A stretch of 64,000 nucleotides of DNA from Faecalimonas sp. (GTDB lineage Bacteria; Bacillota; Clostridia; Lachnospirales; Lachnospiraceae): the NCBI GenBank assembly GCA_029264305.1, contig JARICA010000013.1:41550-105549 (forward strand), given 5' to 3'. Made by a program: the position numbers and the translations under genes. Each line of letters opens with the position of its first letter. The stretch's first letter is position 1. The notes under the pieces are model-generated. The model searched no databases, was not told the origin of the DNA, and worked only from the letters and a program-made list of their open reading frames with translations. This document shows, piece by piece, positions 1 through 6,817 of this stretch.

Positions 1-716
1 ACAGGAGCAAGGCGAAGCTCTGGTTGTCCTAAAAGTACATCGTTTAACAGGTTTGTTAATGTTAAACCGTAAACACCTGTAGAAATACCTAATTTCAAAC
101 AATCCGTAAGCATATCTACAGGATCGGAATTTAAGTTTGTTGAGCATTTTACTACACCCTTAAATACTTCTGCTTTTGCACCACCTGGCATAATTCCAAG
201 TTCTTTCCAACGCTTTACACGAGGAGCATAAGCAATTTTTTCAACAAGATTTGCAGAAACATATTCCGGTTTATAAAGATCTTCGAGAACTGCATCAGCT
301 ACTTTTTCTGCTTTTGTGTAGATATCTTCATCGGTAATACCAAAAATTTCTGCAAGATGATCAAGAGATTGGAGCCCTTTTAATTCACCTTTTGTTTGAG
401 CAGTTTTTTTCAGGTTTAAAGCAGTATTTTCTACAATATGGATGTAGCAACCACTTCCTGATGCAACTGCACGTAAGAAGTTGCGAGTAACAATTGTGTC
501 AGCATTTGCACCACAAATTCCTCGAGGAGCATTTGGGGTAATACGACAAGGCCCATTGGAACAAAGTCGACAACAGACGCCTTGTAATCCAAAGCCACAT
601 TTTGTACTTTGTCCTTCTACACGATGATGGGAAGTTTCCATCGGAAGTGAACGGATATAATTTTCTAAAGGTTTATCTGCACTTTTACAAGTGTTGCAAC
701 CGTAACATTGATTCAT
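1..716 (-). CDS. cooS: Anaerobic Ni-CO dehydrogenase catalytic subunit, N-terminal part (cut by window edge)
   Basis: Translating the minus strand from the ATG at 716-714 gives 238 residues open to the window edge. An ideal SD (AAGGAGG, complement of 724-730) lies 7 nt upstream. The N-terminal cysteine pattern is that of CooS: C40 and C48 (D-cluster type), then C49, C52, C57 and C68 (B-cluster type, CRLCSNGPC followed by GICGANADTIVTRN). The RWKELGI and LLNDVLLGQPE stretches also match CooS. The enzyme oxidises CO or reduces CO2 at a Ni-Fe-S C-cluster, whose ligands lie outside the window. An extra CxxCxxC (C4, C7, C10) sits before the usual start of homology. It follows an Rrf2 regulator on the same strand with a 59-bp gap, so co-transcription is likely. 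Hybrid cluster protein was considered but has different N-terminal cysteine spacing. Confidence 0.9.
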   Translation of the reverse strand, partial: MNQCYGCNTCKSADKPLENYIRSLPMETSHHRVEGQSTKCGFGLQGVCCRLCSNGPCRITPNAPRGICGANADTIVTRNFLRAVASGSGCYIHIVENTALNLKKTAQTKGELKGLQSLDHLAEIFGITDEDIYTKAEKVADAVLEDLYKPEYVSANLVEKIAYAPRVKRWKELGIMPGGAKAEVFKGVVKCSTNLNSDPVDMLTDCLKLGISTGVYGLTLTNLLNDVLLGQPELRLAP

Positions 717-744
717 TTTAAATCCTCCTTATGTTATAAAACTC

Positions 745-757
745 TACTAAATTAGTA
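745..757. promoter_or_regulatory. Palindrome between Rrf2 gene and cooS
   Basis: TACTAA-A-TTAGTA is a perfect 6-bp-arm inverted repeat in the 59-bp gap upstream of cooS. On the minus strand it overlaps a TATACT -10-like hexamer. It could be a regulator site or part of an internal promoter for cooS. It is not obviously the same motif as the repeat upstream of the Rrf2 gene. Confidence 0.35.
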
Positions 758-775
758 TAGATTTGGGTAAAAATT

Positions 776-1177
776 TTATTTACGGAATAATTCTGCCAAA
801 TTTTTTTTCTGTAATTCTTGTAGAAGAATATGTTGGATTCGACAAAATTCATGATGTACGAGGCAAGGCGTAGATTGCGTGTTCATGGAACAGTGGTAAT
901 CTTTTTTCATACATTCTAATATGAGGATATCAGGATCAATAATAGAGCAAACATCATAAATTGAAATGTTTTGCAAAGGTTTATTGAGCGCATATCCTCC
1001 ATTTGCACCACGAAGACTTTTTAGAAGACCGCCTTTTTCTAGTTTTCTAGTAATTTTATATGCCATTGCAGAGGAAAGATTTTCCGTTGTGCAAATAGTA
1101 GATACGTTAACAAAGTCGCCTGAAGATAACGCACGCATAATTCGAATGGCATAGTCACATTCTTTCGTAAATAACAT
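776..1177 (-). CDS. Rrf2-family Fe-S transcriptional regulator
   Basis: 133 residues, a normal Rrf2 length. An N-terminal winged helix (residues 1-65, with the family-typical LRGANGGYAL wing) is followed by a dimerisation helix and a cysteine-containing loop with C89, C96, C105 and C112. Rrf2 proteins such as IscR, NsrR and RsrR ligate a [2Fe-2S] or [4Fe-4S] cluster with three cysteines in this region and sense iron-sulfur status, NO or redox. The gene precedes cooS on the minus strand and diverges from the NifX-like gene. Its own promoter (TTGACT at 1227-1222, TATATT at 1204-1199, 17-nt spacer) contains an inverted repeat, which suggests autoregulation. Control of the CO dehydrogenase is inferred from position only. 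The ligand is not predictable. Confidence 0.9.
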   Translation of the reverse strand: MLFTKECDYAIRIMRALSSGDFVNVSTICTTENLSSAMAYKITRKLEKGGLLKSLRGANGGYALNKPLQNISIYDVCSIIDPDILILECMKKDYHCSMNTQSTPCLVHHEFCRIQHILLQELQKKNLAELFRK

Positions 1178-1198
1178 AAATACCTCCTTGATAAATTA

Positions 1199-1227
1199 AA
1201 TATATAATACTATACCGAAATAGTCAA
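1199..1227 (-). promoter_or_regulatory. Promoter of the Rrf2 gene with inverted repeat in the spacer
   Basis: Minus-strand -35 TTGACT (1227-1222) and -10 TATATT (1204-1199) are separated by 17 nt. The spacer region carries the inverted repeat ACTAT-N6-ATAGT (1209-1224), well placed for a repressor such as the Rrf2 product itself. Operator function is inference. Confidence 0.6.
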
Positions 1228-1269
1228 GAATCGTTTTGCACATATTTTATAAGAGAAAAGATTTCAACT

Positions 1270-1298
1270 TTGCACAATTAGCAAAAAAGGGGTATAAT
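1270..1298 (+). promoter_or_regulatory. SigA-type promoter of the NifX-like operon
   Basis: TTGCAC (1270-1275) and TATAAT (1293-1298) have an exact 17-nt spacer, about 35 nt upstream of the ATG at 1339. The SD AAAGGAGA lies at 1323-1330. Confidence 0.75.
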
Positions 1299-1338
1299 AC
1301 AAAAAGAAGCAATAGTCAACAGAAAGGAGATCATTAAA

Positions 1339-1734
1339 ATGAAAGTTGCGGTAACTTATGAAAATGGACAGGTGTTTCAACATTTTGGACACACAGAACA
1401 GTTTAAAGTATATGAAGTAGAGAATGGACAGGTTTCTAATTCTAAAGTAGTAGATACAAATGGAAGTGGGCATGGTGCCTTGGCAGAAATTTTGAAAAAT
1501 TTAGAAGTGGATGTGCTAATCTGTGGAGGAATCGGTGCAGGAGCACAGCAGGCTTTAACTGAAGCTGGAATCCATTTTTACGGTGGAGTAGCAGGAAGCG
1601 CAGATGATGCGATACAAGCATTTTTGAATGAGACACTTTCCTATAATCCAGATGTAAGATGTAGTCATCACGATGAACATGAGCATGGAAAATGTGGTGA
1701 ACATGGTTGTGGGGAAGGACACTGTTCCCACTAA
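1339..1734 (+). CDS. NifX/NifB-family Fe-Mo cofactor-binding domain protein with His/Cys-rich tail
   Basis: 131 residues. Residues 1-105 form the RNase H-like dinitrogenase iron-molybdenum cofactor domain (start MKVAVTYENG, central DVLICGGIGAGAQQAL, then HFYGGVAGSADDAI). Such small proteins carry metal-sulfur clusters and are common in anaerobes without nitrogenase. The last 24 residues (108-131) hold C108, C119, C124 and C129 plus seven histidines, so this is a likely metal-binding tail. The gene diverges from the Rrf2-cooS pair. A Ni or Fe handling role for CO dehydrogenase is possible but rests only on neighbourhood and tail composition. No nif structural genes are seen here. Confidence 0.8.
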   Translation: MKVAVTYENGQVFQHFGHTEQFKVYEVENGQVSNSKVVDTNGSGHGALAEILKNLEVDVLICGGIGAGAQQALTEAGIHFYGGVAGSADDAIQAFLNETLSYNPDVRCSHHDEHEHGKCGEHGCGEGHCSH

Positions 1735-1738
1735 AAAG

Positions 1739-2932
1739 ATGAAAATATTAAATATTACAGCGCAAAAGCCTCATAGTACGGGCAGTGGCACATATTTAAC
1801 AGAATTGGTGCAAAATTGGAATGCACAGGGACATGAGCAGGCGGTCATCACAGGAATTTATGCAGATGACCGCCTATATTTTCCAAAGGAAATAAAAGTA
1901 TATCCTATTTATTATAAATCTAAAGCATTACCGTTTCCTATATTTGGAATGTCAGATGAAATGCCTTATGAAAGTATGAAATACAGCGATATGGATGAGA
2001 AAATATTACAAAAATTTTCACAAATATTTCGAGAAAAAATAGAGTTAGCGATGCGGGAAATGAAACCAGATGTTATTGTATGTCATCATTTATATTTACT
2101 TACAGCCCTTGTAAGAGAATGGTATCCTGATAAAAAAATATACGGCATCTGTCATGGTTCGGATTTAAGACAATTTTTGAAGAATACGTTAAAAAGAGAG
2201 TGGATTCGAGAAAAGATAGGAAAGTTAAATGGTGTGATTGTTTTGCATGAGCAACAAAAACAACTTGTACAAGAAATATTTCAAATACAGCAGGATAAGA
2301 TTTATATTGTAGGAGTTGGATATAATCAATCAATTTTTTGGAAAAGAAAGGAAAAAAAGACAAATAAAAAACAGATTGTCTTTGCTGGAAAAGTAACAGA
2401 AAAGAAAGGCATTTTCAGTCTCTTGCATGCTTTGGAAAAATTGTCGTATAACGAAAATGAGTTGGCAATTAAGATTGCTGGTGGAATAGGTACAGAAAAA
2501 GAGTTTAGAAAAATTCGAGAGTTAGCAGAAAAAAGTAGATATCCGATTACTTTTTTGGGAATTTTAAATCAAGAGGAATTAGCAAAACTATTTAGCAAAA
2601 GTGATGTTTTTGTTTTGCCTTCTTTTTATGAAGGATTACCGTTGGTTCTTTTAGAGGCAATGGCTTGTGGATGCAAAATTGTTTGCTCAAATCTTTTTGG
2701 GGTAAAACAATGGATTGCAGAAAATGTGCAAGGAGAGGAAGTAGAGTTCATAAAGCTTCCTTCCATGAAAAATACGGATGAACCAGTTGAAGAAGAACTT
2801 CCACAATTTGAAACTAGATTAGCTGAAGGAATTTATAAAAAATTGGAACAATATAGGGAAGAAAAGCCAGATTTATCTAGGGTTTCATGGGAAGGAATAA
2901 GTTTACGAATTTTAGAAGTATTTACAGAATAG
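1739..2932 (+). CDS. Family 4 glycosyltransferase (GT-B fold)
   Basis: 397 residues from the ATG at 1739, five bases after the preceding stop. An in-frame ATG at 1673 exists, but it lies inside the NifX-like gene and encodes a low-complexity leader, so the later start is preferred. The N-terminal acceptor domain opens with a glycine-rich loop (KPHSTGSGTYLTELV). The C-terminal domain has the KVTEKKGI segment and the GT4 EX7E motif, E298 to E306 (EGLPLVLLE), which contacts the donor nucleotide-sugar. No signal peptide is visible, so it is probably cytoplasmic. Sugar donor and acceptor are unknown. It probably shares an operon with the NifX-like and PHP genes. Confidence 0.8.
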   Translation: MKILNITAQKPHSTGSGTYLTELVQNWNAQGHEQAVITGIYADDRLYFPKEIKVYPIYYKSKALPFPIFGMSDEMPYESMKYSDMDEKILQKFSQIFREKIELAMREMKPDVIVCHHLYLLTALVREWYPDKKIYGICHGSDLRQFLKNTLKREWIREKIGKLNGVIVLHEQQKQLVQEIFQIQQDKIYIVGVGYNQSIFWKRKEKKTNKKQIVFAGKVTEKKGIFSLLHALEKLSYNENELAIKIAGGIGTEKEFRKIRELAEKSRYPITFLGILNQEELAKLFSKSDVFVLPSFYEGLPLVLLEAMACGCKIVCSNLFGVKQWIAENVQGEEVEFIKLPSMKNTDEPVEEELPQFETRLAEGIYKKLEQYREEKPDLSRVSWEGISLRILEVFTE

Positions 2933-2944
2933 AAGGAGAAAGAG

Positions 2945-3604
2945 ATGTTTATCGATATGCACATGCATGAATGCACATATTCAAAAGATAGTTATTTAAA
3001 ACTTGCGGATATGGTGGAAATAGCGAAAAGGCGTGGATTAGATGGGATTTGTATTACAGATCATGACGATATGGGGTTAAAGAAATATGCAGAAGAATAT
3101 GCTAAGAAAGTGAACTTTCCAATTTTTGTTGGAATTGAATTTTTTTCTTTGCAAGGAGATATTGTCGCATTTGGTATAGAAGAATATCCAAAAGAAAGGG
3201 TAAGCGCACAAGAATTTATTGATTTGGTAAAAAAACAGGGTGGAATCTGTTTTAGTGCTCATCCATTTCGAAATAATAACAGAGGGTTAGGAGAATATTT
3301 AAGGTTAGTACATGGATTAGATGGGGTGGAAGTTTTAAATGGGAGTACATTGCCTGAAGCGAATAAGAAAGCAGCAGATTATGCAAAAGAGCTAGGGGTT
3401 ATTACGGTTGGTGCAAGTGATTGTCATATTATTGAAAAAATTGGATTTTTTGCAACGTATTTTCCAGAAAATGTGCAAACAATGGAAGAATTTCTTCAGG
3501 TATTTAAAAGTGGAAATTGTAAACCGGCATATTATACAGAGGAAGGGTATCAAATATGGGATATGGAAACACCTATTCATAAACCGTATTTGCTTAAAAA
3601 TTAG
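2945..3604 (+). CDS. PHP-domain metal-dependent phosphoesterase
   Basis: 219 residues with an SD (AGAAGGAG) 12 bp after the glycosyltransferase stop. PHP metal ligands are visible in order: H6 and H8 (DMHMH), a KRRGLDGICITDHDD segment, E in VGIEFFS, SAHPFR, and a C-terminal GASDCH. This is the arrangement of the small stand-alone PHP phosphoesterases (YciV/TrpH-like), which cleave phosphomonoesters or short nucleotides with bound divalent metals. The substrate cannot be read from the sequence. The operon with a glycosyltransferase might point to carbohydrate or nucleotide-sugar phosphate metabolism (inference). Confidence 0.8.
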   Translation: MFIDMHMHECTYSKDSYLKLADMVEIAKRRGLDGICITDHDDMGLKKYAEEYAKKVNFPIFVGIEFFSLQGDIVAFGIEEYPKERVSAQEFIDLVKKQGGICFSAHPFRNNNRGLGEYLRLVHGLDGVEVLNGSTLPEANKKAADYAKELGVITVGASDCHIIEKIGFFATYFPENVQTMEEFLQVFKSGNCKPAYYTEEGYQIWDMETPIHKPYLLKN

Positions 3605-3689
3605 TAAGGTGTTCTTATGAAAATCTTTAGATTTTTAACAGTTCTTTAGTTTTTTTGTCACAGTTTTTACATAAATATCTTCTATAATA

Positions 3690-3830
3690 AAAATATCAAA
3701 GAAGACAACGGTTATATTTAAAAGAGTTATTTATGGCTGTTGGACTTCGACTAACAATTACGTTTTTTAAACGTTTATATATATCATAAATTTTCTCCTT
3801 TCGACCGACAGAGTACTGTCGGTTGTTTTG
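3690..3830 (+). ncRNA. Candidate small RNA or tiny-peptide transcript
   Basis: A TATAAT at 3683-3688 and a convincing intrinsic terminator at 3804-3829 bracket about 140 nt that contain no normal gene. The terminator is too far from the PHP gene to need another explanation, although it could simply end that operon. The stretch includes a short frame, ATG 3733 to TAA 3789, encoding the basic 18-residue peptide MAVGLRLTITFFKRLYIS. That peptide has no clear SD. A type I toxin-like peptide, a leader peptide or no translation at all are all possible. Confidence 0.3.
3804..3829 (+). terminator. Intrinsic terminator
   Basis: The perfect 8-bp stem ACCGACAG (3804-3811) / CTGTCGGT (3816-3823) with a 4-nt AGTA loop is followed by TGTTTT. 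Confidence 0.75.
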
Positions 3831-3941
3831 ATATAAGGCGTGTTTAAAGGGGAATATTGTACATTGTGATTTTAGAAAAATTTTAAATTTGTTATAGTAA
3901 TGTTATAATAAGTAATAGATCTGTAGATAAGGGAGAATTAA

Positions 3942-4292
3942 ATGATAAATAAAAAGAAGGAAAAATTGGAAAAACTAGGAATAGAAGTGGGAAAGGGAAT
4001 AGAGGAACTAGGTGAAGAAGTGTATTTATTAGAATTATCTGCTTTTGTAAAAAGTATGGATTTTATGAAAATAGGACGAGCAGTGTCAGCTAAGCAATGG
4101 CCTCTTGCAATGATTACTTTAAGAAGAATGATGCAAAAAGGAAAAGAACTGAAAATCAAAAATATGGAAATGGTTTTTCTACGTTTGAGAAAAGAAATTG
4201 GTGAAAAAAATGGGGTAGCAGTAAAAAATACATTAGCGTTGTTAACACAAAAACGTGTACAAATGATAAAGATTTTGCAGGAAGAGGGATAG
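3942..4292 (+). CDS. Hypothetical Lys/Glu-rich helical protein
   Basis: 116 residues with an SD-like GGGAGAA before the ATG at 3942. The sequence is charged and almost certainly all-helical, with no membrane segment or cysteine. I do not recognise a family. An opposite-strand frame over the same bases (3938-4318) is slightly longer, but it looks like the antisense image of a lysine-rich gene and lacks an RBS. The gene is convergent with the fRMsr gene, with only 9 bp between stops. Confidence 0.6.
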   Translation: MINKKKEKLEKLGIEVGKGIEELGEEVYLLELSAFVKSMDFMKIGRAVSAKQWPLAMITLRRMMQKGKELKIKNMEMVFLRLRKEIGEKNGVAVKNTLALLTQKRVQMIKILQEEG

Positions 4293-4316
4293 AGGAGATG
4301 TTTAAAGCATCTCCTC
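4292..4316. other. Hairpin over the convergent gene ends
   Basis: GAGGAGATG (4292-4300) pairs with CATCTCCTC (4308-4316). There is no T-run on either side, so this is a stem rather than a clear intrinsic terminator. It overlaps the last codons of the minus-strand gene. Confidence 0.4.
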
Positions 4317-4784
4317 AAGTACTTTTACAAGCATTTCTAATCCTTTTTTATCCTCTTCATCAAACCTTGAAAAAATTGGACTATCAATATCAAGTACTCC
4401 AATAATTTTATCATCTGCATGAATTGGAATAACAATTTCTGAATTGGATGCACTGTCACAGGCAATGTGACCTGGAAAATCGTGTACGTTTTCTACAAGG
4501 ATTGTTTTATTTTGGGCAACAGCAGTTCCACAAACTCCATTCCCTATTTTGATTTCTATACAAGCTGGTTTCCCTTGAAATGTACCAAGTACAAGTTGGT
4601 TTTCTTTTATGAAATAAAATCCAACCCAGTTAATATCGGTGAGAGCCTGATTTAAAAGAGCTGAGGCGTTAGAAAAATTAGCAAGCACATGTGGTACACC
4701 GTCTGTTAGAGCGATGAGTTGTGTTTTAAGTAAAGAATAAAGTTTCTTTTTTTCTGTTGGATAAGTTATATTAACGTGTTTCAT
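4302..4784 (-). CDS. msrC: GAF-domain free methionine-(R)-sulfoxide reductase
   Basis: 160 residues covering a complete GAF domain, the size of E. coli fRMsr/YebR. The family signature is present: NWVGFYF, LGTFQGKPACIEI, GVCGTAV and HIACDSASNSEIVIP. The three conserved cysteines are C75, C85 and C109. The enzyme reduces free (not protein-bound) methionine-R-sulfoxide in the cytosol using thioredoxin, as part of oxidative damage repair. The start ATG at 4784 is preceded by GGAGGTC on the minus strand. It is monocistronic and convergent with the hypothetical gene. Confidence 0.92.
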   Translation of the reverse strand: MKHVNITYPTEKKKLYSLLKTQLIALTDGVPHVLANFSNASALLNQALTDINWVGFYFIKENQLVLGTFQGKPACIEIKIGNGVCGTAVAQNKTILVENVHDFPGHIACDSASNSEIVIPIHADDKIIGVLDIDSPIFSRFDEEDKKGLEMLVKVLEEML

Positions 4785-4883
4785 TCTATTGACCTCCGTA
4801 TTCTAATAGTGATTGTGCAATATAAAAGCACAGTTACACTTAGCAAATATTATATCATATTTAGTAAGATTTCTTAAAAAATT

Positions 4884-4911
4884 TTGATTTGAGAACGTTG
4901 TTATCTATAAA
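4884..4911 (+). promoter_or_regulatory. Probable promoter of nth
   Basis: TTGATT (4884-4889), a 16-nt spacer and TATAAA (4906-4911) lie about 35 bp upstream of the nth ATG. Confidence 0.45.
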
Positions 4912-4944
4912 AAATAATGTTAAAATGGCAGAGAGGTAAAAAAC

Positions 4945-5577
4945 ATGAGAAAAAAAGCATTAGCATTAGAAGTAATTGAACGGTTAAAAAAGGAATATCC
5001 AGTTGCAGAATGCACTTTAGATTATGATGAGGCATGGAAATTACTTGTGGGAGTTCGTTTGGCAGCTCAGTGTACTGATGAGCGTGTGAATATTGTAGTA
5101 GAAAAACTATATAAGAAGTTTCCAGATGTAGAAGCTTTAGCCAATGCACCGGTTGAGGAAATTGAAGAAATTGTAAGACCGTGTGGACTTGGAAAAAGTA
5201 AGGCAAGGGATATAAGTGCTTGTATGAAAATTTTACATGAGAAATATGAGGATCAGATTCCAACGACCTTTGATGAGATTTTAGCACTTCCAGGAGTAGG
5301 AAGAAAAAGTGCGAATCTAATTATGGGTGATGTTTTTGGTAAACCAGCAATTGTAACAGACACACACTGTATACGTTTGGTAAATCGTATTGGATTAGTA
5401 AAGGGAATTAAAGAGCCTAAGAAAGTGGAGATGGAATTATGGAAAATCATACCACCAGAAGAGGGAAGTGATTTTTGCCATCGCCTTGTATTTCATGGGA
5501 GAGAAGTATGTACAGCAAGGACAAAACCGTATTGTGACAGATGTTGTTTAGCCGATATCTGTGCAAAAAAGATATGA
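4945..5577 (+). CDS. nth: Endonuclease III (DNA glycosylase/AP lyase)
   Basis: 210 residues, typical length. The helix-hairpin-helix LPGVGRKSA carries the catalytic lysine K121, and VTDTH carries the catalytic aspartate D139, matching E. coli K120/D138. A C-terminal 4Fe-4S loop has C189, C197, C200 and C206, giving C-X7-C-X2-C-X5-C, one residue longer in the first gap than the E. coli enzyme. It removes oxidised pyrimidines and nicks abasic sites in base excision repair. It is followed at 26 bp by a parvulin gene and probably leads that operon. Confidence 0.95.
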   Translation: MRKKALALEVIERLKKEYPVAECTLDYDEAWKLLVGVRLAAQCTDERVNIVVEKLYKKFPDVEALANAPVEEIEEIVRPCGLGKSKARDISACMKILHEKYEDQIPTTFDEILALPGVGRKSANLIMGDVFGKPAIVTDTHCIRLVNRIGLVKGIKEPKKVEMELWKIIPPEEGSDFCHRLVFHGREVCTARTKPYCDRCCLADICAKKI

Positions 5578-5603
5578 TAAGAGTAGAATGAAGGAGAAAT
5601 AAA

Positions 5604-6344
5604 ATGAACGAAAAAGTATTAGCAACTGTTGCAGGAGAGAAAATTACAGAAGAAGAATTACAGGCATTTTTAAATAATGTTCCAAGAGAACAGCAGCCAT
5701 ATATTAATAATCCAAAATTTAGAGAACAATGTTTGGAACAATTAATTTCTTTACATTTATTTGCACAAATGGGAGAAGAAATGAAATTAGAGGAAACAGA
5801 AGAATTTCAACAGATTCTTAAAAACGCGAAAAAAGATATTTTAGCACAGTTAGCAATGCGTGAGACAATGAAAGATGTGGAAGTGTCTGAAGAAGAAGTG
5901 CGTGCATATTATGATGCAAATAGTCAACAGTTTAAAAAAGGTGCTACAGTAAATGCAAAACATATTTTGACAGACTCAGAAGAAAAATGCCAAGAAATTT
6001 TGGAATCTATTTTAAGTGGTGAAAAAACATTTGAAGATTCTGCGAAAGAGTTTTCTACTTGTCCTTCAAGCGCAAGAGGTGGAGATCTCGGTCAGTTTGG
6101 TAGAGGACAAATGGTAAAAGAATTTGAAGATGTAGCCTTTACAGCAGAGATTGGAGAGGTAAAAGGACCTGTAAAAACACAGTTTGGTTATCATTTGATT
6201 AAAGTAGAAGATAGAAACGAAGAATCAATAGCTTCTTTTGATGAAGTAAAGGCAGTGATTCAAAGAAATCTTGTACAACAGAAACAAAATGCAAAATATA
6301 TGGAACAGGTAGATGTATTAAAAGAAAAGTATTTAGAAAAATAG
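5604..6344 (+). CDS. Parvulin-type peptidyl-prolyl isomerase, cytoplasmic
   Basis: 246 residues with SD GAAGGAG. Residues 1-110 form a SurA/trigger-like helical chaperone region ([18 protein letters not shown]-like repeats, [13 protein letters not shown]). Residues 115-205 form the rotamase domain ([50 protein letters not shown]). Unlike PrsA it has no signal peptide or lipobox, so it should act in the cytosol. It catalyses prolyl cis-trans isomerisation and probably assists folding. It sits between nth and a DUF3783 gene in one apparent transcription unit. Confidence 0.88.
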   Translation: MNEKVLATVAGEKITEEELQAFLNNVPREQQPYINNPKFREQCLEQLISLHLFAQMGEEMKLEETEEFQQILKNAKKDILAQLAMRETMKDVEVSEEEVRAYYDANSQQFKKGATVNAKHILTDSEEKCQEILESILSGEKTFEDSAKEFSTCPSSARGGDLGQFGRGQMVKEFEDVAFTAEIGEVKGPVKTQFGYHLIKVEDRNEESIASFDEVKAVIQRNLVQQKQNAKYMEQVDVLKEKYLEK

Positions 6345-6357
6345 GAAAAAGAAAACG

Positions 6358-6744
6358 ATGCGAGAAACGGTATTATTAATTAATTTTCAAGATGCGAAAC
6401 AATTACGCGAGATTAAAATGATGCTTCTCTCTATGAAAATCAAAATGAAAATGGTTGAGAAGAAGGACTATTTACAGAAAATTGGTTATTTAGCAGGTAT
6501 GAAAGAAATAGAATCTACAGAAGAAGTATATGTAGGAGAAGACTTAGAAAAAGAAATGATGATTTTTTCTAATTTACGAGAGTCACAATTGGAACAGATT
6601 TTATATCGCATGAGAAAGAATGGAATAAGAAAAGTAGACTATAAAGCAGTGCTTACAGATACAAATAAAGAGTGGACAATTCCTGAACTATATAAGGAAC
6701 TTGCTGGAGAACACGAAAAAATGCAAAAAAATAATGTACAATAA
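6358..6744 (+). CDS. DUF3783-family protein
   Basis: 128 residues, 13 bp after the parvulin gene. The C-terminal half matches DUF3783 by eye: an LRESQLEQILYRMRKNGIRKVDYKAVLT segment in two conserved blocks, then NKEWTIPELYKELAGEHEKM. The family has no established function. It is small, soluble and has no cysteine-based motifs. Co-transcription with nth and the parvulin is likely, but it says little about the role. Confidence 0.7.
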   Translation: MRETVLLINFQDAKQLREIKMMLLSMKIKMKMVEKKDYLQKIGYLAGMKEIESTEEVYVGEDLEKEMMIFSNLRESQLEQILYRMRKNGIRKVDYKAVLTDTNKEWTIPELYKELAGEHEKMQKNNVQ

Positions 6745-6817
6745 TAACATTTTATATTATAATAGATAGGTGGCAAAGACATACTATATTATTTTATAAA
6801 AAAGAAAAGGGATAAAA

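Larger units (their letters stand above)
3605..3941. other. 337-bp gene-poor interval with a possible small RNA
   Basis: After the PHP stop there is a weak AAAATC-TTTA-GATTTT hairpin (about 3619-3634), then a TATAAT hexamer (3683-3688) without a well-spaced -35. An 18-codon reading frame (3733-3789) and a strong terminator hairpin (3804-3829) follow. The last 110 bp hold only the AT-rich upstream region of the next gene. Confidence 0.5.

Noticed and set aside
3938..4318. 126-residue minus-strand reading frame opposite the lysine-rich hypothetical gene
   Set aside because: It reads as the antisense image of A-rich codons (Phe/Ser/Ile-rich), has no RBS and would overlap the fRMsr gene end. The plus-strand frame has an SD and normal composition.
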